From: Orobanche coerulescens
Lineage: Eukaryota; Streptophyta; Magnoliopsida; Lamiales; Orobanchaceae
NCBI GenBank assembly: GCA_033398695.1
Contig: CM065815.1
Span: 105,056,501-105,120,500, forward strand
Direction of reading: 5' to 3'
Length of the DNA stretch: 64,000 nucleotides
Shown here: piece after piece, positions 1 through 9,570 of the stretch
Layout of the letters: each line of letters opens with the position of its first letter
Numbering within the stretch: position 1 is the stretch's first letter
Program-made: the position numbers and the translations under genes
The notes under the pieces: model-generated
The model's database searches: none
Told to the model about the DNA's origin: nothing
The model's input: the letters and a program-made list of their open reading frames with translations, nothing else

Positions 1-1
1 A

Positions 2-160
2 AAGTATCATCTTGTGATAGAATTTGTTCGCAAAGGATACATTGTGCTGTGTAGAGTAGACTCAGTAGACATCGTCGCTGATCCACTGGCCAAGCCACTT
101 TCTCAGTTAAGCTTGGAGCGTCATCTGGAGAAGATGGGTATTAGATACCATAGTGTGTGA
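2..160 (+). pseudogene. C-terminal end of copia RNase H (third CopA/CopB-family copy)
   Basis: The frame is open from base 2 to a TGA at 158-160. It encodes the conserved tail of plant copia Pol, including ADPLAKPLSQLSLERHLEKM and a final RYHSV. The same tail lies at about 42095-42189 in CopB and, on the minus strand, from 11538 in CopA, with many base differences. The window edge cuts off the rest of Pol, so I cannot say whether the gene was intact. It is immediately followed by a purine-rich tract and LTR-like sequence, as expected for the 3' end of the element. RNase H normally degrades the RNA strand during reverse transcription; the visible part is only the terminal linker beyond the catalytic core. 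Confidence 0.85.
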
Positions 161-318
161 CATTTAGTGCATGTGGGAGACTTTTAGGAGTATGCCCTCG
201 AATGCCACTCAGAGGATGTTAGAGTGAGGGCATTGTACTTGTTATTATGTAAATCATTATCAGAAGGCAATTGTATGTTTCTTATTTACTGGTAGTCACT
301 GGCATTCCTAACTCATAA
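161..318 (+). mobile_element. Polypurine tract and first part of a copia 3' LTR, truncated
   Basis: After the RNase H stop comes a purine tract (GTGGGAGA) and then sequence matching the start of the CopB 3' LTR at 42205, from GAGTATGCCCTCGAATGCC onward. The expected TGTTGGG start is degraded here. About 130 bp of LTR can be followed to the 'cattcctaactc' segment (compare 42330), after which an AT microsatellite and a CACTA terminus replace the remaining LTR. Confidence 0.85.
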
Positions 319-340
319 ATATATATATATATATATATAT
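319..340. repeat. (AT)n microsatellite, about 11 units
   Basis: Uninterrupted AT dinucleotides sit where the homologous LTR has a short 'aaatatacatatag' segment. It directly abuts the CACTA terminus at 341. Confidence 0.95.
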
Positions 341-612
341 CACTACTACAAAAACAAACAAAGAGACCCTTAATAAATGACCCGTTGGTCAAGATAACAG
401 GTCTGTTTAATGTAAGAGACCTAATATTAAAAATAAAAAGTCTCTAGTGTGTCAAATGGACCGACCATTTTTTTTAGTGAAATAAGAGATCCGTTGTTTG
501 ATCTAACGGGTCTCTGATGTTTATCAATAAGAGATCAGTTGTCTGATTTAACGGGTTTCTATTGTGTCAAATAGAAAAAGAGACCCGTTTTATGAAATAA
601 CGGGTCTCTTAC
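341..612 (+). mobile_element. CACTA-type DNA transposon terminus with subterminal repeats
   Basis: The segment starts with CACTACTACAAAAAC, the typical terminal inverted repeat start of plant CACTA (En/Spm) elements. It is followed by a cluster of short subterminal repeats in both orientations built on AGAGACCCGTT and AACGGGTCTCT, the usual layout of transposase-binding sites in this superfamily. The preceding TAT could be half of a 3-bp target duplication. I could not find the matching opposite terminus in the window, and no transposase is visible, so this is a truncated or non-autonomous copy. Confidence 0.75.
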
Positions 613-1796
613 CCTTCAAGCACAAAACATAAAAATAAATTTCGCTCTCTCCCTCTTTCTCCCGATCTCTCTATTCTTCGCCAGACGCCGCCCCTTCTCC
701 TACCTCTCTTCTTACTCTTTCATCTTGTAAATTACATATACACACTCAACACTATATTTATACACACTACCCACTATCGGCGGGGTAACGACAATGACAA
801 TAGGTGGTAGTCGATGAGTAGATAAGCAATGGATGGGGTTAGATTGCTGATATTTCCGGCGAGACACGACGGTCGCAGCGACCAGATGAGGCGACGCCAC
901 CGTGCACCGAATGATTCTCGATCCATCGGAGGACTAACTCACGATGGCTTCAGTTTCTGCAATCGGAATTTCTGACTGATTTCATCCGGCAAATCCACAG
1001 GATTCCAACCGTAATAGGTCGGGCTTAGACTCGGTTGACTCGGTAATATATGGTTTCTACTATCGGCTCAATCTGGTTCGGGCAATTAATCAGCTTCAGA
1101 TCTTCGGTGAATGCGGTAGGCCAGTGATGGGAGCTCGCCATTTAGTCATGGATTCTGGATAATCCGAGAGCGGACTGGACTTGCAACAAGAATCTGGTTT
1201 GAAGTATTATTTGTATGAATATTATGTGTTTGATCTTGAGTTGGTGTCATTTTAAATTTTCTCATTTTCTAAAATTTCCACAATAATAACCATTAATTAC
1301 ATATGTTATATGTACTAGAAGCACTAATGTCATTGGGCTCAAACGCGTCTAGTTCTGCGTTTGGATCATTCAAAATGAATGAGGGGACTTATCTTCGAAT
1401 CTAGACTCGACAAGTCAAATGAGTCAAAGAGGGTCTGAGTTCTGAGCATTGGTCTGCTGCCACCCCTATCACTGTTCCGGCGGCGGAGGTCTTTTAAGAT
1501 GCGGGATTGTAGACGTAAGAAGTCAAGTCAGAACCTTATTTTTAAGATTTTTGTTGTTTCTGAAATTACTATGCTGACTTTTTTGGTATTAACTTTCTCT
1601 AGGTGGGTGGACATACAAGGTTCACAAGAAATCGAACCAAACTTGGAAAGGTCACAACAATAAACAGATCAATCCAGAGCAATATCAAAACTCGCTTGAA
1701 TGACAGGCGGAAAATAGTACAAGGTCAGAAGTACCAACGAACACAAACGAGTCGATAGAGTCGAACAATACGGAAGCGAAAAAAATGGTTATTACA
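613..1796. other. No gene recognised; probable CACTA interior and unknown repeat, with a gypsy LTR edge at 1796
   Basis: A pyrimidine-rich stretch (about 645-720) is followed by sequence without a convincing reading frame. Near 1796 the minus-strand sequence TGTAATAACC looks like the 5' start of a gypsy LTR running leftward, but I could not find its other end. How far the CACTA element extends is unknown. Confidence 0.4.
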
Positions 1797-1953
1797 CTCT
1801 ATCAATATTAAAAGAGGTTTCGTCCCTGAAACCAAAACAACGAGAGCGAGGTGCTTGCATAGCAACCTTCGCGGTGATATTCTCTTGGTCCCGCATCTGA
1901 TCTTCATGACCATTTGTACCATGGTCACGACCACGACCTCTGCCCCTCGGCAT
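1792..1953 (-). pseudogene. gypsy gag N-terminus fused to the element's 3' end
   Basis: From the ATG at 1953 (minus strand) the frame reads MPRGRGRGRDHG and continues for about 40 residues. Arg/Gly-rich starts of this kind are common in plant gypsy Gag proteins. The frame then runs into the conserved 3'-terminal hairpin sequence and stops at 1792, so at most the first few dozen Gag residues remain. It cannot form a capsid domain or zinc knuckle. Assignment to Gag is an inference from the start composition and location. Confidence 0.45.
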
Positions 1954-3097
1954 ACTGAACAAGTAACCACTCAGCAGTGTGAAACCCAACATCTCAAAAC
2001 GATACACTAAAATGCCAATGCAACACAACATATCGTCATAAGGCATCAAATAGCAACACGATAAAAATGCCCACTACGGATAATTACACGAATTCAAAAT
2101 TACTATCGCAACAAATGAAACTCACGGTCGTAATTCACAGATCACATAGCCGTATCAATAGAAAATTGACGACCATAATCGTTACGATCACGGCCATAGT
2201 ATACTACACATGGTAGCCAATTATTTTTAACATTCTTTTTAAGACTTCACGTGGTATCTATTTAAATTTGAAAATCTTTGAATTTATATGTTTATTCGAA
2301 TATAAAATTTTGAAAGTACTTTTGATACCTTGGCTCTTTTATTAAGACTAAAACCACAGCTCATAATCGTTTGTTTTAAAAACCTTTACAAAAATAGTAA
2401 TTCGAAACAGCAAGTTTCCCCGAACTCGACATCATCAAGATGATCCTCGAAGGTTTTTCCGAACTGCTCTCAATTGTACAAACCATTCTCATTAGCACTA
2501 ATAACTTCCACAACTAACAATCTCATTCTAATAACATCATACGAGCTAGAAGGCAGGTCCAACTCATGCAAAACACAAGTGAATACTCAACCAAAATTCC
2601 TTAGCAAGAAAGGCAGCACGACGATAAATCAAATCACTCAGCCTCACAAGCAATCACTTTAGTTTAATATCTAGTCTCTTACTCTAAGTGATTAATCCAC
2701 ATTACGCACACATCGCATCTTAATGTGCGCTATCAATAAATTGGATAAGATTCTTCAACTTTCACTATTTATTTTTGAAAATACAAATCGCATTATATTT
2801 TGAAAAAAAAATTATGGTGTGAAATATTTTTAAAATCATGTACTCGAGTTATTTGAAAATAAAACAATAAGTTAAAAATCATTTTTGAAAATTGATTTTC
2901 CACAACTTGCTCAAGTTTATGAAATTTTTAGGAAAGCGTTTTCGAACACACACGCAGCAGACATAATTTATCAATTCATCAAACCCAATCCATTACCACC
3001 AAATCCAATCACGCGTCAACACCATCTGTTCACATAATTACAGTATTACACAAGCAACCATCAAAAGACAATTAACATCTAAAACTGAAATCCTACC
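1797..3097 (-). mobile_element. Remnant of a Ty3/gypsy internal region
   Basis: On the minus strand this piece ends at 1797 with a purine-rich tail and the hairpin GGTTTC...GAAACC (1816-1833), which in the other gypsy elements here lies just before the polypurine tract. Directly upstream is the start of a gag-like protein (1953), and beyond that AT-rich non-coding sequence resembling the interior of LD1. Pol is missing, so gag 5' sequence has been joined to the 3' end by deletion. The right edge abuts the CHR2 LTR. Confidence 0.55.
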
Positions 3098-5115
3098 TGT
3101 AACACCCCCAAGATATTCGAGCCATATTACAGCGCCGTGAATCCCTATATGGGACCCACCAAGTTGAACAAACATCATACTCATCGACTCGTGGAAACAA
3201 CAAAATAACACCTCATCATAAATACGCAAAACAAAATAATCCACCCGGTTCAACCGGTCAAACATAACACACCATCATCCGACACAAACACAATAGACAA
3301 CAATACGATTCGAACGAACAAGAACTCTTAACTACTCGAGTACTTCTATTAGTTTAAAAACCACAAAAGGTAAAAATATAGAAGACAATAATACACCACT
3401 CGTGCACAATCATCACGCACGGCCATCATCCGCATACTGGTCCAGCGCCCGCTCGTCTCGATGAACCTGACCTGAAATTCATAAAATGAATTTCCCCAAA
3501 ACGGGTCCCCAAAGGGGTTAGCAATTACGCTAGTATAAGTAACCAAATGAACAACTTACATCTTACACATATAGTCAAGGCATGCAATGATAAAAACATA
3601 GTTCCAAAGTACTCATTTCCGGAAATGCTAATAATCAAATCACATTTGTAAAATGCACCACAATTAACCGCGGACCCACAGCTTCGTGGACCCCTACCGA
3701 GACCCCGTCGGATCTAACCCATAGTGGTCAAAAGCAAACTCGCGGTTCCACAACTTCGTGGAGCCCTACCGAGACCCCATCGGATCTAACCCATAGTGAG
3801 CATACACACACACACACATAATTATCATGCAATACTACTACGTTAAGATTGTAAGTTCATAAGTGTACTTGCCTGGATTAATAGACGGTGACACGAACGG
3901 AAAGGAAGAATCGAACACGACCGCAAGGAACCGGCGGAAACGAACCTAATGAATCGAAGAACACAATCACAACCACAACTAAATTAATACGGAAACGAAA
4001 TACACCCGAAACCCCGCCTACGATTCATGTATATCCGTTTAACAACAACAACGAGGGCGGACCACAACCAAACCCTCTCAAATACACAACAACTACGAAA
4101 TATACCATGAATCCGTAGGAAAACCAATAGTACCAATAAGATTAATCATATTCATCATGAATTAATCTATCATACGGAACGAATCTGACGAAAGTGTGAA
4201 AATCCCCAATTTACCCAAAAACAAGGTTCTAGGAGTTTACCTCGAATTAATGACGAAGAACACGATTAGGTGTTGATAATATACTCCAAAAACTCAAAGA
4301 AGATGATGGCTTGGAGTTAAAAAGCTTCAAATCGCCGGAAGTGCCAAGAAAATCGTGTAGGAGTCGGATGGGGAGGAGGAGAAGTGAAAATGGCCGAAGT
4401 CGGTCAACTCCTGGGATTATAACCCAGGCCGCGTTACGTACGTTAGCCAAAGGTAGCTAACGTACGTTAGCTTGTTAACGTACGTAAGCTATCCCATGCT
4501 TACGTACGTAACGAAAATCGCAGAATTCCCTGTACTATTTTACGCACAACCGTTACGTAGGTAACGGCAACATGCATTACGTACGTAATGCTCCTTCCTG
4601 GGGAGTACAGGCCAACCACTGAAAAGGAAGGAACCGAAACAAAAATCGAAATGCAACGGTGAATGACTCACGATGGTACGAACGTAAAGGATTCGAGACG
4701 ACGAACTTAAGTGTTGAAGGAAAACCTATTCTCGACTACCCAAAGGTTCGGAAAAACAACAACAACGTAGTTATCCCAAAACTTTGGGAAATTACAAAAC
4801 GGCCCAAAACATCTGAAATGTACGATACATGACCGAAACATCACATCAAGCTCACAACACGCGTAATAACATGATATGGATCCTCGGAAACCCCGAAACG
4901 GCGGTTCCGAATGACGATTTACGAGAATACACGAAATAGCGAAGAAAACGACATAAAACACCGAATCGAGTAAAACGACTCCGAAACAAGCTCGAACGAC
5001 AAAAAGTCCAATATTAAATATCCCCAAAATGTCAATACGGTTACAAGCGAGTTTCCAAAAATGAAAATACACTAAAATGAGAATATTAAGAGAAAGGAAA
5101 AACGCGGATATTACA
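3098..5115 (-). mobile_element. CHR2 3' LTR (about 2.0 kb)
   Basis: On the minus strand the LTR begins TGTAATATCC at 5115 and ends GGTGTTACA at 3098, the same termini as LD1 and LD2. It lies just after the CHR2 chromodomain gene and polypurine tract, so it is the 3' LTR. The U3 part (5115 to about 4420) ends in a palindrome array and TATA box; R-U5 is about 1.3 kb. The flank at 3093-3097 is CTACC, but the partner duplication cannot be checked because the 5' end of CHR2 is lost. Confidence 0.85.
4410..4591 (-). promoter_or_regulatory. CHR2 LTR promoter: TACGTA-palindrome cluster upstream of a TATA box
   Basis: Six copies of a TTACGTACGTAA-like palindrome (variants TAACGTACGTTAGC, GTTACGTAGGTAAC) fall within about 160 bp. 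On the minus strand they lie immediately upstream of a TATA-like sequence (GGTTATAATCC). The TATA is itself enclosed by an inverted repeat, CCTGGG-ATTATAA-CCCAGG (4410-4428). ACGT-core sites are classic plant bZIP targets; whether any factor binds here is inference. Confidence 0.6.
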
Positions 5116-5152
5116 TTCTACCCCTCTAAAAACAAGTTTCGTCCCGAAACTT
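5116..5152 (-). other. CHR2 polypurine tract and upstream perfect hairpin
   Basis: On the minus strand a purine tract (TTTTAGAGGGGTAG) precedes the LTR start. Just before it is a perfect 8-bp stem, AAGTTTCG (5134-5141), loop TCC, CGAAACTT (5145-5152). Equivalent hairpins lie at the same place in LD1, LD2 and CHR1. Confidence 0.8.
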
Positions 5153-6202
5153 AAGAAATAAACAACTCGGGGTACTTAGCACGCATGCTATCCTCGGTTT
5201 CCCAAGTTGCCTCCTTGACACCATGTCTCGACCACTGCACTTTGACCAAAGGAATGTTCTTATGCCTCAGTCGCTTCTCACGGTGCTCCAAAATCTTCAA
5301 GGGACGCTCCTCGAAGGTAATGTCCTCGGTAATATCGATCTCGCCAAAGTCGATGATATGACTAGGATCCGGAACATATTTCCTCAGCTGCGAAACATAG
5401 AAAATGCTATGAACATGACTCAAGGCCAGAGGTAGCGCCAAACGATATGCCAAATCACCGACTCGCTCAAGAATCTCAAAGGGTCCAATAAATCTCGGAC
5501 TCAACTTTCCCTTCTTTCCGAAGCGGAAAACTCCCTTCGTCAGCGACACCTTTAGCAAAACGTGGTACCCCACCTTTAAGCGGTCAACATCCGTTCTCGA
5601 ATCAAATCCACCTTCCGCCTCGTCTCTAGGATAATATCCGGTTCGGTCCCGACCAAATCGGACGCTTCGTTCCAACAAATCGGCGATCGGCAATGCCCCC
5701 CATAAAGCGCCTCATACGGTGCCATCCGAATCGACGCATGCCAACTATTGTTGTACGTGAATTCGATCAATGGCAAATGCTCCTCCCAGTCGCTACTCCA
5801 GTCGAGAGCACAAGCACGCAACATATCCTCAAACGTCTGGATAGTGCGTTCCGACTGTCCATCTGACTGAGAATGAAAAGAGGTACTCAGACGAAAACGA
5901 GTACCCAATGCCTTATGCACCGCCTGCCAGAAATGCGATACAAAACGGCCATCACGACCTGAAACAATAGACTTTGCAGTACCATGAAGCCTCACAATCT
6001 GCGAAATAAACACACGAGCCAACTTCTCTGGGCCCTAAGTATCCTTGATGCCCAGAAAGTGTGCCGACTTGGTCAGGCAATCAACAATCACCCAAACCAT
6101 ATTCATGCCCGATCTCGATCTCGGCAAACTCGTAATGAAGTCCATCGATATGTCTTCCCATTTCCATTCTAGAACGGGAAGTGACTGCAATAACTCGGCT
6201 GG
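5151..6202 (-). pseudogene. CHR2 integrase catalytic region and C-terminal chromodomain
   Basis: Two overlapping minus-strand frames carry the end of a chromovirus Pol, so a frameshift lies around 5576-5693. The upstream frame (6022 to 5576) has integrase core features: VSGRDGRFVSHFWQ with the second catalytic Asp, then QSDGQSERTIQTFEDMLRA with the catalytic Glu. The downstream frame (5693 to 5151) holds the integrase tail ([37 protein letters not shown]) and a chromodomain-like end (VKVQWSRHGVKEATWETED), stopping right before the 3' hairpin. Such chromodomains steer integration toward particular chromatin. The first catalytic Asp should lie around 6100-6200, where the frame is broken. Confidence 0.85.
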
Positions 6203-6600
6203 TCACTGATGCTCGATTTTGACCTGCTGGCAAGTCAAACATCTCGCTACAAACTGTGTGACCTCCTTCTTCATATCATTCCACCATAAATTCCTCCTCA
6301 GGTCCTTGTACATCTTACTCGAACCAGGATGAACGGAGTAAGGCGTAGCATGGGCCTCACGTAAAATACTCTGTCTCAAATCCAAGTCGATCGGTACACA
6401 AAGCCGACTCTGGAATCTCAATACACCATCTTCATGAATCACAAACCCAGGAGACTTTCCCTTAAGAACATTCTCTCGGATTTGCACAATCATCGGATCC
6501 TCCAGCTGTTTCAGTTTAATTTCATCGATCAGAGATGACGAAATCTCTAAAGCACAAAGTCGCCCTACGGCTCCAGGCAACGAAATCTCAACACTCTACT
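6203..6600 (-). pseudogene. CHR2 integrase zinc-binding (HHCC) region
   Basis: The minus-strand frame from 6580 to 6203 carries the integrase N-terminal domain: histidines in REAHATPYSVHPGSSKMYKDL and cysteines in ARCLTCQQVKIEHQ, matching the HHCC zinc finger before the catalytic core. A stop follows directly (HQ, then stop at 6203), where an intact Pol would continue into the core. It follows the RT/RNase H region at 6673 with a short, frame-disrupted linker. Confidence 0.85.
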
Positions 6601-7772
6601 CAATCAAATCCCACTGAAGCTCAGCTTGAGACGTAAGGATCTCAAGTGTTCGCAGCGAGACTGGTTTCCGACTCAAGGCGTCGGCCACAACGTTCGCCTT
6701 GCCCGGATGATAAAGGATTTCGAGTCATAATCCTTAATCAACTCTAACCACCTCCTCTGCCTCATATTCAACTCCCACTGAGTAAATATATACTTCAGAC
6801 TTTTATGGTCGGTAAAAATCTGACATGCAGAGCCAAAAAGATAGTGACGCCAAATCTTGAGCGCAAAAACAACTGCCGCTAACTGCAAATCGTGAGTAGG
6901 GTAGTTAAGCTCATATGGCCTCAACTGCCTCGACGCAAATGCAATAGTCTTGTCGTGTTGCATCAACACACACCCAAGACCCTGACCCGAAGCATCGCTA
7001 TAAACGACAAAACCCTCGTTGCCACATGGCAACGCCAAAATCGGGGCTGAAGTCAAACGCCGCTTCAGCTCCTCAAAACTCGACTGCCTCTCCTCATTCC
7101 AGACGAACTTCTCGGATTTCTGGAGCAACTGTGTAAGTGGTCGAGCTAGTTTCGAGAAACCCTCGACGAACCTATGGTAGTAGCCAGCTAAACCGAAGAT
7201 ACTACGGACCTCCTTCACGTTTTTAGGAGGTGCCCAATCCAACACTGCCTCAATCTTCTGCGGGTCCACATGAACATCCTCGGCTGAAATCACGTGACCT
7301 AGAAACATCACTTCCTTCAGCGAGAACTCACATTTCGAGAACTTTGCATAGAGTTGCTCGGTCCTCAAAATGTCTAACACTACTCGCAAATGATACACGT
7401 GATTCTCCTCGTTCCTCGAATAAATAAGGATATCGTCAATGAAGACAACGACACACTTATCCAAATACTCGATAAAGACCTTGTTCATCAACTGCATGAA
7501 CAAGGTCGGCGCATTAGTTAACCCGAAAGGCATAACTACAAACTCATAGTGTCCGTATCTCGTCCGGAAAGCTGTTCTCGGAACGTCGGACTCCTTCACC
7601 CGAAGCTGATATTACCCCGATCTCAAGTCGATCTTCGAGAATACCGCAGCTCCCTGCAACTGGTCGAACAAGTCATTAATCCTCGGCAGAGGATACTTGT
7701 TCTTGATGGTCACCTTGTTTAGCTCGCGGTAGTCGATACACAAACGCAGTGAACCATCCTTCTTCCGAACAA
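6601..7772 (-). pseudogene. CHR2 reverse transcriptase and RNase H
   Basis: The long minus-strand frame (7599 to 6673, 308 codons) encodes Ty3/gypsy reverse transcriptase: MPFGLTNAP near residue 23, the FIDD active-site motif at about 53-56, and the [10 protein letters not shown] thumb motif near 136. RNase H follows ([10 protein letters not shown] near 200, TDHKSL near 263). A frame break just upstream separates the fingers ([20 protein letters not shown], about 7740-7680). In RNase H the usual DLEL is DLQL (residue 239), replacing a Glu usually conserved as catalytic. The gene is cut off at about 7772, so protease, gag and the 5' LTR are missing. Beyond it the MAX relic begins. Confidence 0.88.
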
Positions 7773-9007
7773 ACATCTTCCAGCAGCATAATATTCGGAC
7801 TCATCTGTAGAAAGCGAGTTGGCCAATTGCTTCTTGTTGAACCATGACACAAGTCTAGGTCTAATGAAGTGACAAGTTCCACTTGTACTCTTCCTATCCA
7901 CCTTGCAGCCTCCAAGATCCGAGTCACAATAGCCTACCAAATCGAATCATCCTACCTTACGATACCAGAATACTATATTGATTATTCCTTGGACGTACTT
8001 AAGGATTCATTTGGTTATGGTGAAGTGTGACTCTTTAGGTGTAACTTATATCGAGCACACACTCCTTCAACAAATCAGATATCGGGCATGCTGGCTATTA
8101 GTTATAGGAGTGAGCCAATAAGCTTCCTGTAGAGTAATTGGTCTACTGATTTTCCAGCTTTGTCAACACTTATCTGTGTAGAAGTGCTCACGGGGGTCGA
8201 TGATGACTTTGAAGTGTTCATCCCAAATTTTTTGAGCAGCTCCTTAATGTATTTCTCCAGGTTGATGAATATATCTGTAGAAAATAGTTTGACCTGTAAC
8301 CCTAAGAAATATCTAAGTTCGTCCATCATACTCATTGCAGATTTACTTTGCATGAGATGAGAGAACTTCTTACACATATCATCGTTAGTTGAACCAAAAA
8401 TAATATCATCCACGTAAATTTGTACCATAAGAAGGTCATCACTTTCCTAGATTTTGAAGAGTGTCTTGTCGACAGCACCTTTCAAAAATCCGTTGTTGAT
8501 AAGATACAGCGACAAGGTTTCATACCAGGCCCTAGAACGCCTTCTTTAGCCGGTATACAAGATTACCTTCCTCCATGTTGGCAAACATTAGAGGTTGTTC
8601 AACATAGACTTCTTCTGCTAAGTCGCCACTCAGGAATGTGCTCTTAGCATCCATTTGATGCACGGTGAAGTCCTTGTGAGCACAAATGCTAGAAATATCC
8701 TAATGGCTTCTAATATGGCTACATGGACAAAAGTTTCATCACAGTCTATGCCTTCTTCCTATATGTAACCTTAGGCAACCATCCTGGATATGTTCCTTAT
8801 AACAAGGCCATTCTTGTCCTTCTTGTTTCGAAGAACCCATTTAATTCCAATTACAGCTTGATGGGTTGGTCTGCGAACTAAGTAAACATTGTTCCTTTCG
8901 GGATGACTTAGCTCTTCTTCTGTAGATGAAATCCTGTGAGAATTATTGAGAGCTTCATTGGTCGAGACAAGCTCTGATTGAGCAAAGAATACAGCTAGTG
9001 TGCACAT
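7773..9007 (-). pseudogene. MAX reverse transcriptase and RNase H (SIRE/Maximus-like copia), decayed
   Basis: On the minus strand, 9007 to 8771 holds the RT start (PTHQAVIGIKWVLRNKKDKNG). 8428 to 8102 holds YVDDIIFGSTN, LRYFLGLQVK and KYIKELLKKFGM, typical of SIRE/Maximus copia RT. 7940 to about 7773 encodes the RNase H segment GYCDSDLGGCKVDRKSTSG through [19 protein letters not shown]. Many stops and frameshifts separate these blocks, for example around 8500-8770 and 7940-8100. The gene ends abruptly at about 7773 inside RNase H, at the junction with CHR2. Confidence 0.88.
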
Positions 9008-9082
9008 GGCAAGTCTCCGTAATTCAGTTTTTGACTTCCATACAAGGAATTAGTATGGTTTAGGTCCAGATTCTGTTTCCTC

Positions 9083-9570
9083 TTATGTACAAAATACAGT
9101 TCCTTGTGCACTATGTACTCTTCTTCTGGTGGAAACACCAACATCAATATCACCAATTCCTAACTCCAATGGATGATCTCTTAACCACCTCATGTCGGGT
9201 TCTAAGTCTGGATCCCTTGTTGTGTCCTGTTGGACTGTAGGTTTGGCTTCATCTTCCATAGCATCAGCTTCAACTACATCTATTCCTATAGCTACATGAT
9301 TTATTTTTAGAGTGATGGCATGGTCTTCCTGAGGATATGGCACTTCCTCACGAGTTAATGTCTGGAAAACTTGGGTTAGGTTGTCTACTCCTGTAGGATC
9401 ATAATAGGGTTCATCGAAGACCACATAGACCGACTCCTCTATAGTCAGTTTCCTTCTGTTGAAAATCCTAAATTCCTTGCTGACAGAGGAGTATCCAACA
9501 AATATATCGTCATCGGATTTCTCATCAAAGGTTCTGAGCTGATCCTTTCCATTGTCAAGAACGTAACACC
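9083..9570 (-). pseudogene. MAX integrase C-terminus and integrase-RT linker
   Basis: On the minus strand, from 9570, the frame encodes the post-integrase block: a VLDNGKDQL-like start, KSDDDIFVGYSSVSKEFRIFN, then EESVYVVFDEPYYDP (about 9420) and an acidic linker ending at 9083. This block is characteristic of SIRE/Maximus copia Pol. Its upstream end is cut at 9570 by the CopA LTR, so gag, protease and the integrase core are missing. One frame change lies around 9424-9445. Confidence 0.85.

Noticed and set aside
613..1790. Host gene fragment in the pyrimidine-rich stretch after the CACTA end
   Set aside because: It looks like a plant 5' untranslated region, but no frame on either strand gives a recognisable protein.
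3060..3100. Primer-binding site next to the CHR2 LTR that would make it the 5' LTR of the left relic
   Set aside because: The minus-strand sequence after the LTR end (GGTAGGATTTCAG) does not match an initiator-Met-tRNA site, unlike LD1, LD2 and CHR1.
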